Positions 5,192 to 6,337 of a stretch of 6,337 bases of DNA are shown in pieces. The DNA is from Nitrosopumilaceae archaeon (GTDB lineage Archaea; Thermoproteota; Nitrososphaeria; Nitrososphaerales; Nitrosopumilaceae). Under the pieces are notes generated by a model. It did no database searches, was not told where the DNA came from, and was given only the letters and a program-made list of their open reading frames with translations. How positions within the stretch are numbered: position 1 is the stretch's first letter; each line of letters starts with the position of its first letter. The DNA is taken from NCBI GenBank assembly GCA_021296165.1, contig JAGWAW010000085.1, positions 1 through 6,337 on the forward strand. The letters run 5' to 3'. Made by a program: the position numbers and the translations under genes.

Positions 5192-5755
5192 GTGTCCACC
5201 GCATCACTGCGCCGGGATCACGACCTCATAGAGAAGGTGCTAAAGTCCATGGCCGCCACCGTCCAGCTGCTTGAGTCGGGAAAGGCCGTACCGGCGCCCA
5301 TCCTGAACCAGGTGATCGACTTCACCAAGAACTTCACCGACGTGTGCCACCATGCCAAGGAAGAGGAGTCCCTGTTCCCGGCCCTCCAGTCCGTCGGCGT
5401 TCCCTCCAGGATGGGTCCCATTCCTGTAATGCTCATGGAGCACCGGCAGTCCCGGGAGATCGCCGCCGAGATGGAGGGGCGCGCCCGGGAGTATCTGGAG
5501 TCCGGGGAGTATGGCCCACTGGCCACATCCATGCGGCGGTATGTTCAGCACGTCACAGAGCACCTCTGGAAGGAGAACAACCGCCTGTTCGTGATGGCGG
5601 AGGCCCGGCTACAGCGCGCCGCCTCCAAGGTCTCCGAGGAGATGGACGAGATAGAGCGCCGCCGCCTAGAGGAGCTAGGGCGGGAGAGGGCTCACTATGA
5701 GAGGATCGTGTCGGATCTGGACGGGATGGTTCGCGACGTATCCCGCTCCGTGTAG
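5192..5755 (+). CDS. Hemerythrin HHE cation-binding domain protein
   Basis: A 187-residue (from GTG) predicted cytoplasmic di-iron protein. Hemerythrin-like domains bind oxygen, nitric oxide or iron, or sense them; the ligand cannot be predicted here. The four-helix bundle ligands are visible: H10 in RRDHDLIEKVL, H53/H54 and E57/E58 in CHHAKEEESLFPAL, H84 in MEHRQSRE, and H120, H124 and E128 in YVQHVTEHLWKENNRLF. After about residue 142 the sequence becomes a charged coiled coil to the C-terminus (EEMDEIERRRLEELGRERAH is its core), beyond the minimal domain, so it may oligomerise or bind a partner. No signal peptide or membrane segment is seen. The upstream ATG at 5168 would add eight residues (MPGAAVRD) but lies within the likely TATA box. 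It follows the riboflavin operon in the same direction but probably has its own promoter; a functional link to flavin synthesis is not shown. Confidence 0.88.
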   Translation: MSTASLRRDHDLIEKVLKSMAATVQLLESGKAVPAPILNQVIDFTKNFTDVCHHAKEEESLFPALQSVGVPSRMGPIPVMLMEHRQSREIAAEMEGRAREYLESGEYGPLATSMRRYVQHVTEHLWKENNRLFVMAEARLQRAASKVSEEMDEIERRRLEELGRERAHYERIVSDLDGMVRDVSRSV

Positions 5756-5760
5756 CGGAG
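5746..5760 (+). terminator. Hairpin spanning the hemerythrin stop codon
   Basis: CTCCG (5746-5750) and CGGAG (5756-5760) pair around the loop TGTAG, which contains the stop codon. The stem is short and no T-tract follows, so a terminator role is only a possibility. Confidence 0.3.
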
Positions 5761-5812
5761 TCATGCGGACAGCCGTAGGACTGCTCGTAACATCGTTGCG
5801 CACTTTTGGTCT

Positions 5813-5840
5813 GCTGGTGACCCGCCGGCCCACCACCAGC
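5813..5840. repeat. Inverted repeat with 7-bp arms
   Basis: GCTGGTG (5813-5819) pairs with CACCAGC (5834-5840) across 14 bases that themselves contain the palindrome GCCGGC. It lies about 60 bases beyond the hemerythrin stop and could be a 3'-UTR hairpin. The function is unknown. Confidence 0.4.
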
Positions 5841-6029
5841 CCGTAGTAATCACCACCGACGAATCTAGAGACACGATCCATAATTAGAAACCAATCGGCT
5901 CCCTGTCCCTAGAGGCGTTGTTCAAAATGTTTTCCGACGACAAATCTGCTAGGAGGATGTTGGGGACGGTGGGCAGGATATACGCTATAGTGCAACCTGG
6001 TGGGTAGGGGTTTCACCTACGTGGCTTGT

Positions 6030-6052
6030 GGCCCACAGCACGCTGTGTGGCC
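6030..6052. repeat. Strong hairpin, about 10-bp stem with one bulge
   Basis: GGCCCACAGC (6030-6039) pairs with GCTGTG (6042-6047) and GGCC (6049-6052), leaving T6048 bulged. Fully closed, only two bases remain between the arms, so the real loop is probably four bases. It is the strongest local stem in the gene-poor stretch. Confidence 0.45.
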
Positions 6053-6240
6053 GGCCGTAACATCTAGTCTGCTCCAAGCCTGGAATGACACCTTGCCCGG
6101 ACTGGCAATTCCGGCGCAACTGCCACATGCTCGGTTCAATATATCGGCTGACCACTGCCAAGCAGGAGCTCCTGCGCCATTCGAATATCAAAACATACAA
6201 CCACTACTACCGCTGCTGGCTGTGCGATTCCAGCTATTTG

Positions 6241-6278
6241 GATAAATTCCGAACCCCGGGGATTTATCGGATAAATCC
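6241..6278. promoter_or_regulatory. Three alternating GATAAAT half-sites forming two overlapping dyads, candidate operator
   Basis: GATAAAT occurs at 6241-6247 and 6270-6276, and its reverse complement ATTTATC at 6262-6268. The first and second copies form a dyad spaced by 14 bases containing CCCCGGGG (6254-6261). The second and third form a tighter one, GGATTTAT-CGG-ATAAATCC (6260-6278). The tighter dyad ends two bases before the TATA box of the right-edge gene, where a regulator would overlap the basal factor binding region. Confidence 0.5.
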
Positions 6279-6280
6279 AG

Positions 6281-6288
6281 ATTAAATA
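6281..6288 (+). promoter_or_regulatory. TATA box of the right-edge gene
   Basis: ATTAAATA is centred about 25 bases before the ATG at 6310, the same leaderless spacing seen for ribB and the small leftward ORF. Confidence 0.5.
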
Positions 6289-6309
6289 CTAATTTCGCAC
6301 GATATCGGC

Positions 6310-6337
6310 ATGGACAAACCCACAAATTCAGAGGGCG
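6310..6337 (+). CDS. Start of an unidentified gene, cut by the window edge
   Basis: ATG at 6310 is followed by eight open codons (MDKPTNSEG) and the window ends inside the next codon. The call rests on the promoter, not the protein: a TATA box at the proper distance and a dyad cluster immediately upstream. The nine residues are too few to recognise a family. No Shine-Dalgarno sequence precedes the ATG, as expected if it is leaderless. Confidence 0.45.

Larger units (their letters stand above)
5888..6285 (+). pseudogene. Possible decayed transposase N-terminal remnant (zinc-ribbon type)
   Basis: One frame at 5888-6004 reads as a protein-like helix, SLEALFKMFSDDKSARRML, then GTVGRIYA, ending at TAG 6005-6007. 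It recalls the start of IS1595-type transposases, where an F-PDE-AR/L helix precedes a zinc ribbon. A different frame (from about 6061 to TAA at 6283-6285) contains CPDWQFRRNCHMLGSIYR and, later, HYYRCWLCDSSY followed by KFRTPGIY, resembling the second half of such a ribbon (YRC-x2-C, aromatic, then a Thr-rich turn). A third frame between them contains GFTYVACGPQHA. Frames change at least once, stops intervene and no DDE catalytic part follows. The resemblance is from memory of family patterns, and a chance match is quite possible. Confidence 0.25.
5756..6309. other. Gene-poor stretch of about 550 bases
   Basis: No intact gene is convincing here. Base composition is more AT-rich than in the operon and short frames exist on both strands, none longer than about 80 codons. 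What can be seen is three hairpins (5746-5760, 5813-5840, 6030-6052), weak transposase-like protein fragments between about 5888 and 6285, and a cluster of GATAAAT half-sites with a TATA box next to the right-edge gene. I looked for tRNA T-loops and C/D-box motifs and found none that fold. Confidence 0.5.

Noticed and set aside
6125..6195. T-loop-like strings GGTTCAAT and ATTCGAAT suggesting a tRNA
   Set aside because: The flanking bases do not form the five-pair T stem and no acceptor or anticodon arms can be built around them.
5985..6200. 71-codon minus-strand frame in the gene-poor stretch
   Set aside because: It has no recognisable motif, no ribosome binding site and no promoter at the right distance; other frames over the same bases look at least as protein-like.

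Overview
The window looks like chromosomal DNA from an ammonia-oxidising archaeon of the Thaumarchaeota (Nitrososphaerota). The GC-rich, AUA-using coding style most resembles Cenarchaeum symbiosum. The grounds are an archaeal-type GTP cyclohydrolase III, a stand-alone archaeal-type riboflavin-pathway reductase, frequent ATA isoleucine codons inside GC-rich genes, no Shine-Dalgarno site at the first gene of transcription units, and TATA boxes about 25-31 bases before those starts (leaderless transcription). The species name is inference from style and memory, not from a search.

Left part (1-806). A 60-base imperfect dyad with a perfect 16-bp palindromic core lies at the left edge. Next comes a leftward two-gene unit that looks like a toxin-antitoxin locus: a 38-residue ORF (567-683), then a Doc/Fic-family gene (91-525). 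The Doc reading frame is continuous except for one in-frame TAG (379-381), so it is called a pseudogene. Its promoter diverges from that of the riboflavin genes across about 120 bases.

Central part (807-5134). Six genes run rightward and make most of a riboflavin pathway: ribE (riboflavin synthase), then ribB (DHBP synthase), ribH (lumazine synthase), GTP cyclohydrolase III, a deaminase-type amidohydrolase and an ArfC/RibD-type reductase. ribE and ribB each have a leaderless-type promoter. From ribB onward every gene overlaps the next (7, 4, 10 and 14 bases), indicating one translationally coupled operon. The reductase has no deaminase domain and no ArfB-type formamide hydrolase is present. 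The amidohydrolase, whose deaminase active-site residues are all visible, sits exactly where a missing riboflavin-pathway step would be encoded. That is the most interesting lead in the window.

Right part (5135-6337). A GC-only hairpin separates the operon from a hemerythrin HHE-domain gene whose best start is a GTG at 5192. A gene-poor stretch of about 550 bases follows, with several hairpins and weak protein-like fragments that may be a decayed transposase. At the edge is a promoter with three alternating GATAAAT half-sites and the first nine codons of a further gene.
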